64,000 nt of DNA. It comes from Dactylorhiza incarnata. Its lineage: Eukaryota > Streptophyta > Magnoliopsida > Asparagales > Orchidaceae. The DNA is taken from assembly GCA_033032865.1 (NCBI GenBank), contig JAWHQI010000019.1:15542001-15606000 (forward strand), written 5' to 3'. Position numbers and translations under genes: made by a program. Shown piece by piece: positions 47,776 through 59,760 of the stretch. Position 1 is the first letter of the stretch. Every line of letters begins with the position of its first letter. Below the pieces are notes generated by a model. The model was given only the letters and a program-made list of their open reading frames with translations, made no database searches and was not told the DNA's origin.

Positions 47776-47779
47776 TCAA

Positions 47780-50700
47780 CCAAAGAGGGCAAATTGACTA
47801 AAGTCAACCCTAACCCTAAATTGGTCAAACTAACTTAATTAGGGTCAATTGGCCTTCACTATGCCAAATTGACCTTGCCCCTACCTTTATAGTGATACTA
47901 GGGACCTAATGGACCAACAAGCCACATCATGGGACCTCCAATTTGGTCAATTTAACCTAAGTCAACCCTAGCACTAATTTGGTCAAAAGTGCCCTTTTAA
48001 GGGGCAATTCACCCTCACCTTGCCAAATTCACCCTACCTAAACCTTCCTAACCCTTGGGGGAGTCCAAGGGGTCACTACCCACCCATTGTGGTCAACCCA
48101 AATGGTCAATTTGACTAATGTCAACCTTGTCCTAAGTTAGGTCAAAATGACCTAATTTGCCCAAATTAAACTGAATCCATTTATGCTAGACCCAACTAAA
48201 GTGGCCCACCACCTAGTGGGCTTGGTAATTACTGAAATTACCACTCAAATTCTATAAATGATGATTAGGAGAGAGAAAATGGAGGTTCCCCCAAATTGGA
48301 GAGAGAGGGAGAACATTCATGGTGATTGAATGCATTTGACCCTTCAATCCTCCCCCAATTGATGAGCATTCACCTCCCCCTTCAGTTACAAACAGAATCC
48401 TGAGGTTTCCATGGCTAGGGGAGCTGAATCAGGGGAGAATTAGAGGTGGCTGAAATCATAATTAATGGTGATAATGGCAATTGATGCCATTGCTCCTCCC
48501 CTCCCCCAATTGATCTCTTTAACACCTTCAGAGGTCGGAAAGGTGTGAAACCCCCCTCTTCCCTGAAGAAATTGAGCTCTCCAAGTGCAATTCGGCATGG
48601 CACCAAAATCTCCACCACCGGCAATGGCTACTCGCCAGAATACGCGCCACTAGGCCACGAATCAGGTCCGATCCGCCTCCTCTCCCCTAGTGCTAGATCA
48701 TCATCTAGATTGGGGCTTGATTCGAGCCTAATCGGGCTCGAATAAAGCTTCAAACAGGGCTTGTTTTGAGGCTTTTTTCCCCCGCAAAAACTCCTCACTC
48801 TGGCCACCTCCGACCAGCCAACCACCCCTAATCGCCTGCCACCACCTCAACGAAGGTGGTGGTGGCATTGGTCGGTCGGGGCGGTGCTCAGGTGGCCGGG
48901 AAAGTGAGGAGGATAGATTAAATACAAATTTGTTTCAGGACAATAGGGGCACTGTAGCCCCATATAGAGCCATTTTGGTAGGACTGGTCCGTAGGGTAGG
49001 GCAGTCACCTTTTCTTGAATAACTCTTGATAGAGAAATGACATGGGCATGAAAATTGAAAACTAGGCTACTTGTATCAACCCCCTTAATATATCCAAAGA
49101 TGGGAATTTTTAGCGGAACATTTTTCTAAGTTTTTTGTAATAATTTCAGAATTCATATGTTAATTAATTATAGGGTATAATGGCCTCTAACTCCCTCCAA
49201 ATTTTGGCGGGTTCTCCTTGGGGTTATTATATGACCCTGGTAAAAAATTTAGCCCAATTGGGACTGATTTTGCTAGGAAAATTGCTAACCCAAGTTTGGT
49301 CAAACTAGGTCAAAATAGGGTATGGTGCTCATTTTGGGGTATTGTGGTCAAAACTCATCAACATGATGTGAAACCTTGGCCACTGGTTTAGGATCACCTA
49401 AAACACCTCCATGAGTGATTTGGGGTGATGTGAGTTGGATATGCCCTAACACCCTAGCTTTACCCTTAGGGTTGCACTTTGAGCTTTGTGAAGGACATGA
49501 GGTCAAATGTTATTGAATGGTAATGAAATTTGGTGTACAAGCCCAAAGGCTGTAATAATACCCTAGGAAATTTTAGGAGGATTTTAAGAACCCTTATTCC
49601 TCCTAAATTAAGTTATAACCCCTTTAGGGCATTTCATTATAAAAGAAATTTACATCCTCAAATGATCCTGGATGATGATGAAATCTTGGTAGTGCCTTTA
49701 TATTCATATGATAGACCTCTAGAAATTTTTGTATAATTAATTAAATGTTTTAATTAGTACTTCATTCACAAGGCACTTATTTTGTCTGAGTCTTATGAAA
49801 AATAATTGAGGGTCCAATACTCTCTGGAAAATTTTGCAACTTGGTGATAGGACATTTCAGGGCACTAGGAAGCTCTATAAATGTTTATATAATTTTTAGA
49901 GATTTTTATCAGTAGGCTACTTCACAACATGTTCATATTAGGATCTATTTGGAATATTTATTTAGGTAATAAAATGACTTCCATAAATTGTGAAACTCAG
50001 TCAGTAAGCCTTACTGAACACTATAGAGGTCTAGTAATTTTTCCATAATTGTTAGATAAGTATTTTTGATGGCTCCTTCATTAACCTCCAACTTTGGATA
50101 GATGCTAAATATTATATATAGAGGACAATTCCTGATTGTAAAATTTTGACATTCTGTACTTACTGTTATTTTGACATGATAGATTTATCATAATTTTATG
50201 GGAGCCATATCGTAAGAATACCTTACACTTCATGTTCATTTTCATACTTGGCAAATATTGGAGAAATTAAAATAAATGCTAAAGTGTTAAGGAAAAATAT
50301 GAATCTCTGGATTTAGTCTTATAATACCATGATAGTCCTCCAGTAATAATCTTGTGTCATGTGGTCAGTATTTGGAGTACTTCCTACTTATGCGGTTCTT
50401 ATAGTTCGTTTGGTCTGCGTATAGTAAAATTGTAAAACTTGGGTAACTAGTGGTCTACTGAGAGGAAATGTGGTTTAATTGGTGTATATGGTCAGTTTGA
50501 AGAGGTGGAGGTCACCAAAAAGGAGTTTATGTGATAAGAGTGCTTGGTGAGTTAAGGGTAAGGTTGTGTGTGGGATTGACGAAAGATCATCTTTCCCTAA
50601 CGTGCCCTAAAGCACTTAGGGTTAACTCAAGTGAACTAGAAAAAGGGGGCATGTATTGGGTAGCTAGCAACCACAATAAGTGTCTAGAGAAAGGGAGCCT

Positions 50701-52157
50701 TGGGGTGTCATCCCATTATAGTTCCTAGTACCATAGTGAGCCCCTTACAGGGTAATCCTCGAGAAGTTCAAGACTAACCATAAATTATAGGGATAAGTTG
50801 TTGTACAAGATCAACTTAGTAATACTCTCACTCACACCCCCATTGTCACGGGTATATTAGTCAGTTTGGTCTTACGAGCGGTAGGCTCTGTGGTTGTAGT
50901 AGTAGATTATTTAGTATGGTGAGCTTGTGACTCAGCAATGTTTATTGTGACGGGCGGCTTAGCCTGGGGAGCTTATGGCTCCGAGATAGATGGTAAACAT
51001 GTTTGCATGTGCATAAGGTGGTGGGTCCTTAGTGTTGATGGTCATTGCACCGACATTAATACTTGGGCTCGATAAGTGTGGATAACCCTTTACCAAGACA
51101 AGTCTGGCGGTTTAACCAGCTAGAGTATGCAGGGACTCCGTTGTTGTGTTCTTAGCATTGGTGCGTACGTTAGGTCTAGGTTTGGTAGTGCAAATACCAA
51201 TATAGAGGTGGGCGAGGCCCAACCCACCGCTTCCATTTGCCACTACGGGAGTATCCTGGGAGTTTTGCTAGCTCCAAAAAGGGGGAACTAAAGCTCTTTG
51301 CGCATAGAGTCGTAGTGTGTGAGTTGCACTTGCATGATTATAATAACTAACGACATACCTTGCATGACATAGCATAAACATTGCATTTCAACACCTACCC
51401 CCATCGTATAAATTAGTTATGGGACTCCTTATACGATAGGCCCTACTGAACGACCCCTTGGTTTATAGGTTTGTATGGGCATTCCTATAAATCAACGGTT
51501 ATATTTCCTTACTTACCATTATATATTTGCTCTACTTGCTTACTTTACTTGTTCTTACCCTACTTTACTTACTGCTTCAATTATAATATATATTGCGTAG
51601 TGGTAGACATTCTCTGTAGATTATATTCCCATCATCTGCTATTGTTTACACCCCTTGTTGTCCTCCGCTTCATCCTTCTGCATGGTCCCTAGGAGTCACC
51701 AGGGGAGGGGTGGGGGATTGGCTTAGTCTTTTGACTTACGGTCGGTGGACCTTATCATTTTAGGAGATGCAGCAGCACCAGAGGCCGGTGCAGATGGAGG
51801 CGGGACAGTCTAGCATAGGAGCACCAGTCTTAGGATCTGTGAGTGTCACTTCAAGTTATCTTGCTTCCGTGAGTGTCTTTTGTAGTGAGGAATTGATGTA
51901 CAGGGCATGAGCCCTTTATTATTATCGCACCTTTTATTCAGATATTTGATGTGGACATCTCTGTATGATGGTTTTACTTTCTATATGATGTGGACTTGGC
52001 TTCTATAAGATTGTTAAGCTTTACTTCCTTTGTGAGCGACATGGCCGGCAGGATCGACACTTTGTAGTGGCGACCTTCCCGATCAAGGGTGTCACCGCAA
52101 AGCGGCAGTTCTGGGCATAAGAACTGGGTTTTGTAAGGAAAAAATGGGGTCTTACAT
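47780..52157 (+). repeat. Tekay-type LTR, plus orientation, 5' edge truncated
   Basis: It ends GGGGTCTTACA at 52157, like the reversed end of the LTR at 10724. 52030-52157 aligns with reversed 10724-10860; 51000-51300 with 11650-11850 reversed. TTGACC/GGTCAA words fill 47780-48180. A TATA box CTATAAAT is at 48252-48259. The expected TGTAAC start and the first 150-300 bp were not found. No coding content; the frames around 48415-48825 are GC-rich LTR sequence. Confidence 0.8.
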
Positions 52158-55100
52158 CCTCCCTCTCCTCATTACTCTTATTATTTAGATGTATTAAGAT
52201 CGTTAATCTAAGTCTACCTTTATTCCAACATCCTTTTAAATGATGCTCAACTCAGAAGATGTCTGATACTCCATGGGTGGTGTAAATCTTATATATACTT
52301 GCCAAAATGTTCTCAAACCCACACTAATGATTTACCATGAGTATTGCACCATGTTGACTGAGTATCATGATTTTTCTAAGGTAATCAATGCCCCTATCAT
52401 ACCTTTGCTTATATTGCGACTTGATTTAGAATTATTTCCTGAACTAGAGTATGAATGTTCTCTGAAAAATCCATAATTTCTAATGGCTGGAATAAATGAT
52501 ATATTACTGTTATGTTCCAAGTTTTATTGAATTTCTAAGTGATCTTGCTGATCTAATCACCATATCTATTTTCTACTATTTGAATACCAAAATAAAGTTG
52601 AACTAGTTTTGATCCGTATGATGCAACCTTAACTATATCATATCCAATTGAGCTACAATTCATACCATAGGTTCATAATGGACAAATCAGAAGTGTCTGG
52701 AGTTTTGTTACATTTCAAATTGATTTGACCCCAATTAAAAATTCATTTATCATTGGGCATATATCAATTTACAAAGGAAATACCATGTCTATAATTTTAA
52801 ACATGCTAATAAAATTCCCAGAGGTATTAAATGACAAAATAACATGATTTCCAAAGCTTCACAATTTTTCAAAGAATTTACAATCATAATTTTCACATAA
52901 AATAAAAGGGGTGAATATATAACTTTACACAGTAAGTACTAATTTATCTCACTCAAACATTCTGAGAAAATTACCATGACATTGCAATGACCAAAAAGTA
53001 TCCTAGCCAGGATTTTAGAATTTCCAGAGAGTTTAAACAAAAAATATTTCATAAGTTCAAATGAGTGACAAATTGAATAACTAGAATTTTCCCATGTATA
53101 AGACTTCCAATAATTATACTAAAATTTCTAGAGATTTAGAATTGAATTTCAAAAGTTCTTCCAGAGTTTCAATAATTTCAAACTCTTTTTCCTTATTAAA
53201 ATATCAAAATTCAGAAATATGACAAATCATAATTTCGATGATAATAAAGAAATAATCACTGAAAAATTTCTACAAAATATCTCAGAGGTTCAAATTATTA
53301 TTACAAGTGTTCTCCCAGAGTTTCACAATTTTCTAAAAGACAATAATTACAAATATTTCATTAATACACAAAGGAGACATTATTTAAATTACTCAATCCA
53401 TTAGTATTTTAATCCTCAAAAATCCTAATTTTTACTGAGGTGTTCTATTATATCATAAAAAAGGCGTGGCCAAAATATCAGAGGCTAAGATCAAGCCAAA
53501 TGTGCCAAAATGTCAATTCCCCCTTTTTGTCTATTGACAACCCAGTCACATACCTTGCAAAGACATGCAAGTGGAATAAACCAACATGCAGTGGTCCAAT
53601 TGAACTCAAATTGTAACTAGGGTCAGATAATGACCTAATAAGCATGTCAACCAAATTTGAGGTTATTTGGAGTTGTCCAACTCCTTAAAAATCATTAATT
53701 TTATAAATCAAATAATGAACAAAACCATGGAGAAATGTTCTCCTAAAAATCTGATTTATGAGCACAACATAGTACTAGGGCATATGCATGCATGGGCCAA
53801 ATTTTAGCTCCATTGGACTTAACATCCAAGAGATATGCATAATCTAATTTCTGCCCTAAACTATGACCAGTCCCACCAAAACTGGTCTACAGTGGCCAAC
53901 ATTGCTCCAAATGAGTTGATTCAAGTTCCTAGGTAAAATAGACATCCAGATCTACAACTTTTACCTCTGGCACTTTTTTCCTAAAACAGACACTAGGTGG
54001 CCTAAATAGTGAGTTCAAATAGCTGTATAAATGTGACAGAAATCATCATGTAATTATATCATGGTCTACGTATAGCCATCATGCAGATGAATGGATGGCT
54101 CTGATTATCACTTCCTCCTCGGCCTAGATCTGCCTGACCTAGAGGTGTTTGAGCTCACTTTCCCTGCTACCCACTGGACACCACTGCCGGCCACGACCAC
54201 CACCTCCGTTGAGGTGGTGGCTATCGCCAGGCGGTGACACGGCAGCCGGAGAAGCTGTCTCCGACGATCCCGAGCTAGGAGAAAAGCTCTGGATTTCTCC
54301 CTCTTTCTCGCATGGGATCGAGCTCAATTGAGCCTAATTTATCTCCTAAATTGATCTAGATGCTAGCACAGAGGGAGGGGAGGAGAAACAGACCTGTGCG
54401 GGGGCTTTTTGACGTGTGTTATAGTGGTGCAACATGGCGGAGGCGGTCTTCGGTGAACTAGCTAGAATTCCGAATCCTCCACCGGTTGTTGTGATCTCAA
54501 GGACTAGCTCGACTCTCTGGAGCTCTCTGAATCTAAGGGTGAGGTCAGTTTGGTGGGAGGGGGGCTCTAACCATGCCAGCCATTAAGGCATGGTTCGGCC
54601 TGGCTTGTTTGCTCCTCCCTACTACCAAGTGGCTCCCTTCTAGCACCAATTCAGCTGGGAATTAACTAAGGAGTTCACATATGGCCTTGGGTAGATGAGA
54701 GAGGGGAAAAGTGTCCTCCAATCCATGAAATCCTCCTTGTCTCCATTGAAATTTGGGGAAAATGTCCAAAAATGCCCCCTTGCATGTCACACCCCACAAA
54801 ATTCAGAGGGCATGGCAAGTAATATGGCATATGGGCTGCTGGATGGGCTTGGGTTCAGCCTTGGCTCACTTGGGAATTCATTTGGTCCCTTTAATTTCAA
54901 ATTTAAGGCTTACTTTGACAATGGTTGACCTTGGAGTTGACTTGGTCAATTGGGTGGGTTGACTATTCCAATGTGTTGACCTTGAGTCTATTGAAACCAT
55001 CCAATGTTGGTTGGGTCATGGTGGTGTCCCAATTAGGCTAATTTAGCTAATATGTGTGATTTTGGCTAAATTGGGGAAAATTTGACTTTGGTCAATTTGG

Positions 55101-55681
55101 GTTAATTGATGAACTCATGATGAGGGCTTTTGGGTCAATTGGGTCCCTTATGATGTTCTATGACTAGGGGTGAGCTCAATTTCATGTTTTCGGGGTCAAT
55201 TGAACCTATTGGGGAAGGATTGGATTATGTTAACCTAAGTTTGACCTTGGTCAAATTGGACCAATTAGTGACCCCATGATGGCGCTTTTCGGTCCATAGC
55301 ACTCCTTTAAGGGTTTTCCATCTAGTGGTACGGTCAATTTGGCCATATGAGTATAAATTGAACACTATTGAGTTGAATTGGGCTATATTGACTTAAATTT
55401 GTCTTTGGTCAATTAGTCCAAGTTGCTGGACCAATTGATGGGGCTTTTAGTCAATGGAGTTTCCTTTAGGGTTAGGGACATAGTGGTGAGGTCAATTTAA
55501 AAGTGTGAGTTCAATTTGAGCTGATTTGACCTAAGTTGACCTGTATCCTATAGTGGACCACATGTGAGTTCACGCAACTCAGTGTATCCTAGGGTCACTT
55601 CCCAGCCCAAACTCACTTAACTCACCACATGTCCTGCCCTAATTGAATTTAAGGTGTTTTGGTGGAAATGGGGGTGTTATA
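52158..55681 (-). repeat. Tekay-type LTR, minus orientation, tail truncated
   Basis: In element direction it starts TATAACACCCCC (from TGTAACACCCCC) at 55681. The phrase ACATGTGGTGAGTTAAG also occurs, in variant form, in the LTRs at 15061 and 22574. GGTCAA/TTGACC words fill 54920-55560. It aligns with 12300-15061 until 52158, where the last 1.5 kb is replaced by the opposing LTR. Confidence 0.8.
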
Positions 55682-56279
55682 GGAGGCTTGGATCAATGAT
55701 AACTCAACGTGAAGAATGCACGATTCGACTTCAACAATCTTAATCGATTCTTCATCATCTCCTTCAGATTTCCTCATAGGGAGTCTAAATTTGTCTTTTA
55801 TATTTTGTAATACTTTTATCTTTATGATGGCTTATGAATTCGCCACGGTTGTTGGCGAAGAGGTCTGTGTGCGGCTAAGGGGGGATTTGTCACAAGGCGA
55901 CTAGGTCTAGGGCTTAGATCTAGAGGGTGTTCGAGGCCTTTTTGGGGATAAAGAGTCTAGAGCGAATTGAGGTCGTATCTTGGGATAGATTGGCTAAAAC
56001 CAACCGGTTCTTAGGGAGAAGTGTCAGTATAAAAAACCAAAAGATTTTTCAAATTATTCGTCTTGATTTCTAGCATAATAGAAATCTGATTTTGTAATCA
56101 ATTTTATAAATGATAATCATATCTTTACTTGTTCAATAAAATTGATTTGATTTTCAATTTCTAGCACTTTACTTTTGATTCAATCTAATTCTAATAAAAT
56201 ATCTAAAGTTTTTCATTAAATCTTAAATTTTTCTAAAACCCTTATTCACCCCCCTTTTAGGGCGCCTTAAGATCCAAAA
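55682..56279 (+). repeat. 5' LTR of the second pol-less Sirevirus, 3' part
   Basis: It aligns with reversed 6118-6732 from the phrase GGAGGCTTGGATCAA onward. The box TTCACCCCCCTTTTAGGG is at about 56246-56263. It ends GATCCAAAA, presumably from GATCCAACA. Confidence 0.85.
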
Positions 56280-56281
56280 AG

Positions 56282-56293
56282 TGGTATCAGAGC
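56282..56293 (+). other. Primer binding site, tRNA-Met type
   Basis: TGGTATCAGAGC, two bases after the LTR end. Confidence 0.92.
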
Positions 56294-56328
56294 TAGGTTA
56301 TTCAAAAATAATTTCACCACTGGGCGTA

Positions 56329-56985
56329 ATGACACTTTATGATCATGATCTCTCTTCTACTAGTGGGGATAAATTTTATATAAATGAAAAATCAGTAGTA
56401 CCACCTTTATTTAAAGGGAAAAATTATGAAGAGTGGAAAATTCTAATGGAAAAATTTCTTATGTATTTAGATATCGAAGTTTGGAATATAACAATAATCA
56501 AACCACCAAATAATCTAAATAAAAAGGAATGTCATTTAAATGCAAAGCCTATTAATAGTTTATTTTGCGCAATGTCACAAGATATTTTCAAATTGGTTTA
56601 TTGTTTTTCTACTGCATACAAAATTTGGAAAATTCTTGAAGAGATTTATAGTCTTTCCTCATGTAGGTATGAAGCAAACGCAATATTTGGAGAATATGCA
56701 AGCATGCATATGTATTCAAGAAAGCTCCTCTTTTGATGAATCCATGGAGTGCACATCAAGCTGAAGGGAAGACGATAACGCATCAATGGAAGAAGATGAA
56801 GATATCAATGGAATAAAAATATGGTTCTTCTAAGGTATGAATGGAGAACCATACTTAAGAATGGCGCATTAATGTCAATTGAAAGGGTCCATTCATCCTT
56901 GTTTCCTCAAAAGCCAACACAATGTATTTGTGTACCCAAAGAAACCATCCCACTTGGGTCTCTTTGGATACATAAATCTCTTATT
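56329..56985 (+). pseudogene. gag: Sirevirus-type gag, second copy
   Basis: From ATG 56329 the frame encodes MTLYDHDLSSTSGDKFY, then PPLFKGKNYEEWK, the conserved copia gag opening, and ends after a frameshift near 56665. The other frame then continues with MQACICIQESSSFDESMECT, matching the minus gag at 5951-4908. As there, the central gag domain is absent. A stop follows at 56762; a WVPKGTT-like remnant is at about 56930-56965. The coiled coil present in the first copy is missing. Confidence 0.8.
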
Positions 56986-57640
56986 CGTTAGTATCATTAA
57001 ATTGCATGAAGTATAAATGAATTAAAATGAAATACCAATACTCTACTTTATGATATATTTAATTTCTGTTTTGTTTGTTTTTATATTTTCTTGAACCAAA
57101 ATGCTATGGACACTTTATATATATTGTGAAATATGATTTTTTTTTCATATAAAACCTAATGATCAATAAATCATGTTGAATGAAATTGAATAAAAAATCA
57201 CATCTTCACTCAATTAACCTATCAATACTCTTTTTTATCTCTAATCCCTTTTTAAATCCATTACTTATAAATAACTTATACATTGAATACTAAATTTGCT
57301 AAGGAAACTAATACCTTCAAAATTTATGGATTTAAAATATCCCATTTAAGGTTTCCTGGTTAAAATATAAAATGTGTTTGATCTCATTATAATTAGATAA
57401 TATTATTATCATGATAGTTCGTATCATACTAAATTATAATTGAAATTAAAAAATCTCAAAAACAACAATTATCATGAATCTCAAAGCATAAAATGACTAT
57501 TCCACCAAAGCTTTAGTGGAGACCTATAAGTAAAAGCAATAAGTTATAATTAGAAAACCCGAAAGAAACATTTTCACAAGATAAATAATAACAACAAATT
57601 AAAACTTACAGAACAGTAAGAAAATTAAAGTCAATATAAC
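56986..57640 (+). other. AT-rich non-coding region of the second Sirevirus copy
   Basis: 56990-57330 aligns with reversed 3950-4225 of the first copy. Nothing coding is seen. The boundary with the antisense unit is not sharp; from about 57400 I see no match to the first copy. Confidence 0.6.
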
Positions 57641-57726
57641 ATCTAATTCCTGGCGCATGACTTTAGCGCTGACGTTAGCCTTTAGTTGTCCAAATTATCT
57701 ATTATTATATAACAAAATGTTCCTCC

Positions 57727-58835
57727 CTAAAATTCTCTACTATCACTATAATTATCAGACCTTTCTCCACTAGAACTTCCATGATCCCTTGACCTTCTCG
57801 TGCGGTGAATCGAGAGATGGGGCAGATCCTCCACGGTAATGTCCCACTCCCTCTCCTCGGTCGGTGTCAGCTTTAGCTTGAGGACTTGATCATGTACCAC
57901 ATCATTGTCTTCATCCATGACATCTGGCGCATCATGTTCTCCCTGAACTCTTAACACGACTCCTTATGATCACGACTCATCTCATGGAGAGAGGCTCATC
58001 TTCGAAGGGGTGGTCAAGAAGAGGATGATAGTATATCTTGGGGTCGAGGAACCTGAATAGAAGAGGTAGGATATAAAGTAAGAATATTATCATTTAGATA
58101 ATTCTCTCGAGATATATACTGATAATTTTGCAACACCATCCGCTAAATAAATCCTTCTAAGGGGAGTGTGTTGAGACGTGATCATCTCGTATCCTTTAAC
58201 TTGTATGTATACCTTATCATAGAGAGAAGTAAATCTGCCACATCAAACTCCTCTTCCTTCAAAATATGATAAGTAATTATATTAACCTGTGTCGTGATCT
58301 TCTTAGTATCTCCAGATTCCAGCATAATAATATGACGCAAAATATCCTGGATAATGTATGCATCCTCCTTAATTGAAGAAATATCAGTAATCTGATCACC
58401 ACTTTCTGTCCCATGCAAGACCAGGTTGACCTAGGTACAGTCACGCTAAGGCTAGTATTTCTCAACCATATCTAGCCTATTCTCACTTTACAGTAACCCA
58501 AATTCCGTCCTCAAATCATCATGGGTTATTTGGACAACTTTAGGCTTCTTCATCGACATTACTCCTCCATTGAGTTCCATTTCTGATTGATCAATCAAAA
58601 TGTTGTAGAATTCAAGTTCGAAATTAGTGGAAAAGCAATCGCCAGGGATCACAGATAGTATCCCTGATGCAGCTAGGAGATTTTGTATATGAGCATGTTG
58701 TGGGAGGGCCAGTTGTAACACCATTCCCACACCGATCGATGCTTTTTCTATTCCCAAAAATGTTTGATAAGACTCTTGAGGTGTACGGGAAGATGTTTTT
58801 TGGGCACGAACACCATGAGAACTGGAAGTAGCCAT
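57727..58835 (-). pseudogene. Antisense envelope-like / plant-transposon ORF
   Basis: From ATG 58835 (MATSSSHGVRAQKTSS) the frame runs through STNFELEFYNILI (about 58630) and PKVVQITHDDLRTEFGL (about 58500) to a stop near 58488. Another frame continues with DAYIIQDILRHIIMLESGD (about 58340) to 58182, and a third encodes an acidic tail ending SGERSDNYSDSREF (stop at 57727). The layout recalls plant transposon-associated proteins like the element C ORF, but I see no clear identity between the two. It is opposite to the host Sirevirus. An earlier ATG at 58916 would include GCGTTA-array sequence and is less likely. Confidence 0.5.
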
Positions 58836-59760
58836 CACATGCACATAAGAAACACGCCAATAATTAAAACAGGCACAATCAGGACAACGCCCAGCGTTAA
58901 GCATAACGCCAGGCACATGCTGTCAAAGTTTCCTGTCATCTCCTTTAAACAATGCTGATCTTAAAACACTCCTTGACCTCAAAAAATTTCATAAAATCTG
59001 AGAAAGAAAGGGAAAATCATCTATCAAACTAAAAACTCATATAAATCCAAAGCAAAATCTCATCTTTATAAAAGATCTCAAAAACCAAACTCTAAAAACT
59101 CAAAAACCAAAACCCTAAATCTCAAAAAACCTAGATCTACAATCTACCATGGTGAAATGCTTCAATACTTCAAAGGATTACTTAATAGAGGTAGAGAAAT
59201 CTTTTATAAATTTTTTAAGGATAACACAAGAGTTTTACCTGGATCTGAGAAGGGGTTGACGGGAAAAACTGGGTGTAAACCTGCTTGGGCTGAAGCAAAT
59301 GAAGGTAGAACATGGGATTTGGGTTTTTATATAATGTGGAGTCCACGCCAGCATTAAGTTTAACATGACACGTTAGATATATCTATGGGTTTTTTAATCT
59401 CTAATCTCAGTACCTCCTATTATAGTCCTCATTATATTATCATTCACTCTCTATTTGAATTAACATTGTTCAAAATAATTTTTATCTTATTCATTAAAAA
59501 GTATTCAAAGATTTTTAGCCTTCTAATGATTTTAAAAAGTCTAAATTTTCTACACTAAGAAGGTCTCTATACAATAACTCTAAATCAAAGATTTTTTTTT
59601 CAAAAACTCAAAAAATTATCAACTGTTTTAGCGTTAACTTCTAACGCCAGTGTTAGGCTCCAACACCAGCGTTAGAACTCAACGCCTGGCGATAGCCTTC
59701 TGTGCTCCAAATTTCTATTTGTTAAGCTAAAAAAATCTCTGATATTCTCTCATGCACATT
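58836..59760 (-). other. Leader of the antisense ORF: GCGTTA words, TATA box, possible intron
   Basis: GCGTTA/TAACGC words lie at 59630-59700, with variants at 59350 and 58875-58905. A TATA-like ATTATATAAAAA (minus) is at 59324-59335. Downstream, CAG-GTAAAAC (donor at 59238) and TTTCTTTCTCAG (acceptor at 58998) could bound a 241-nt intron in the 5' leader. All of this is read from consensus only. The + strand frame 59157-59357 is not supported. Confidence 0.4.

Noticed and set aside
54139..54331. GC-rich frames on both strands as a possible host exon
   Set aside because: Inside the minus Tekay-type LTR; a similar GC-rich stretch occurs at 48600-48900 in the opposing LTR.
59157..59357. 66-codon plus frame (MLQYFKGLLNRG)
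   Set aside because: Overlaps the predicted leader of the antisense ORF and has no domain or coding support.
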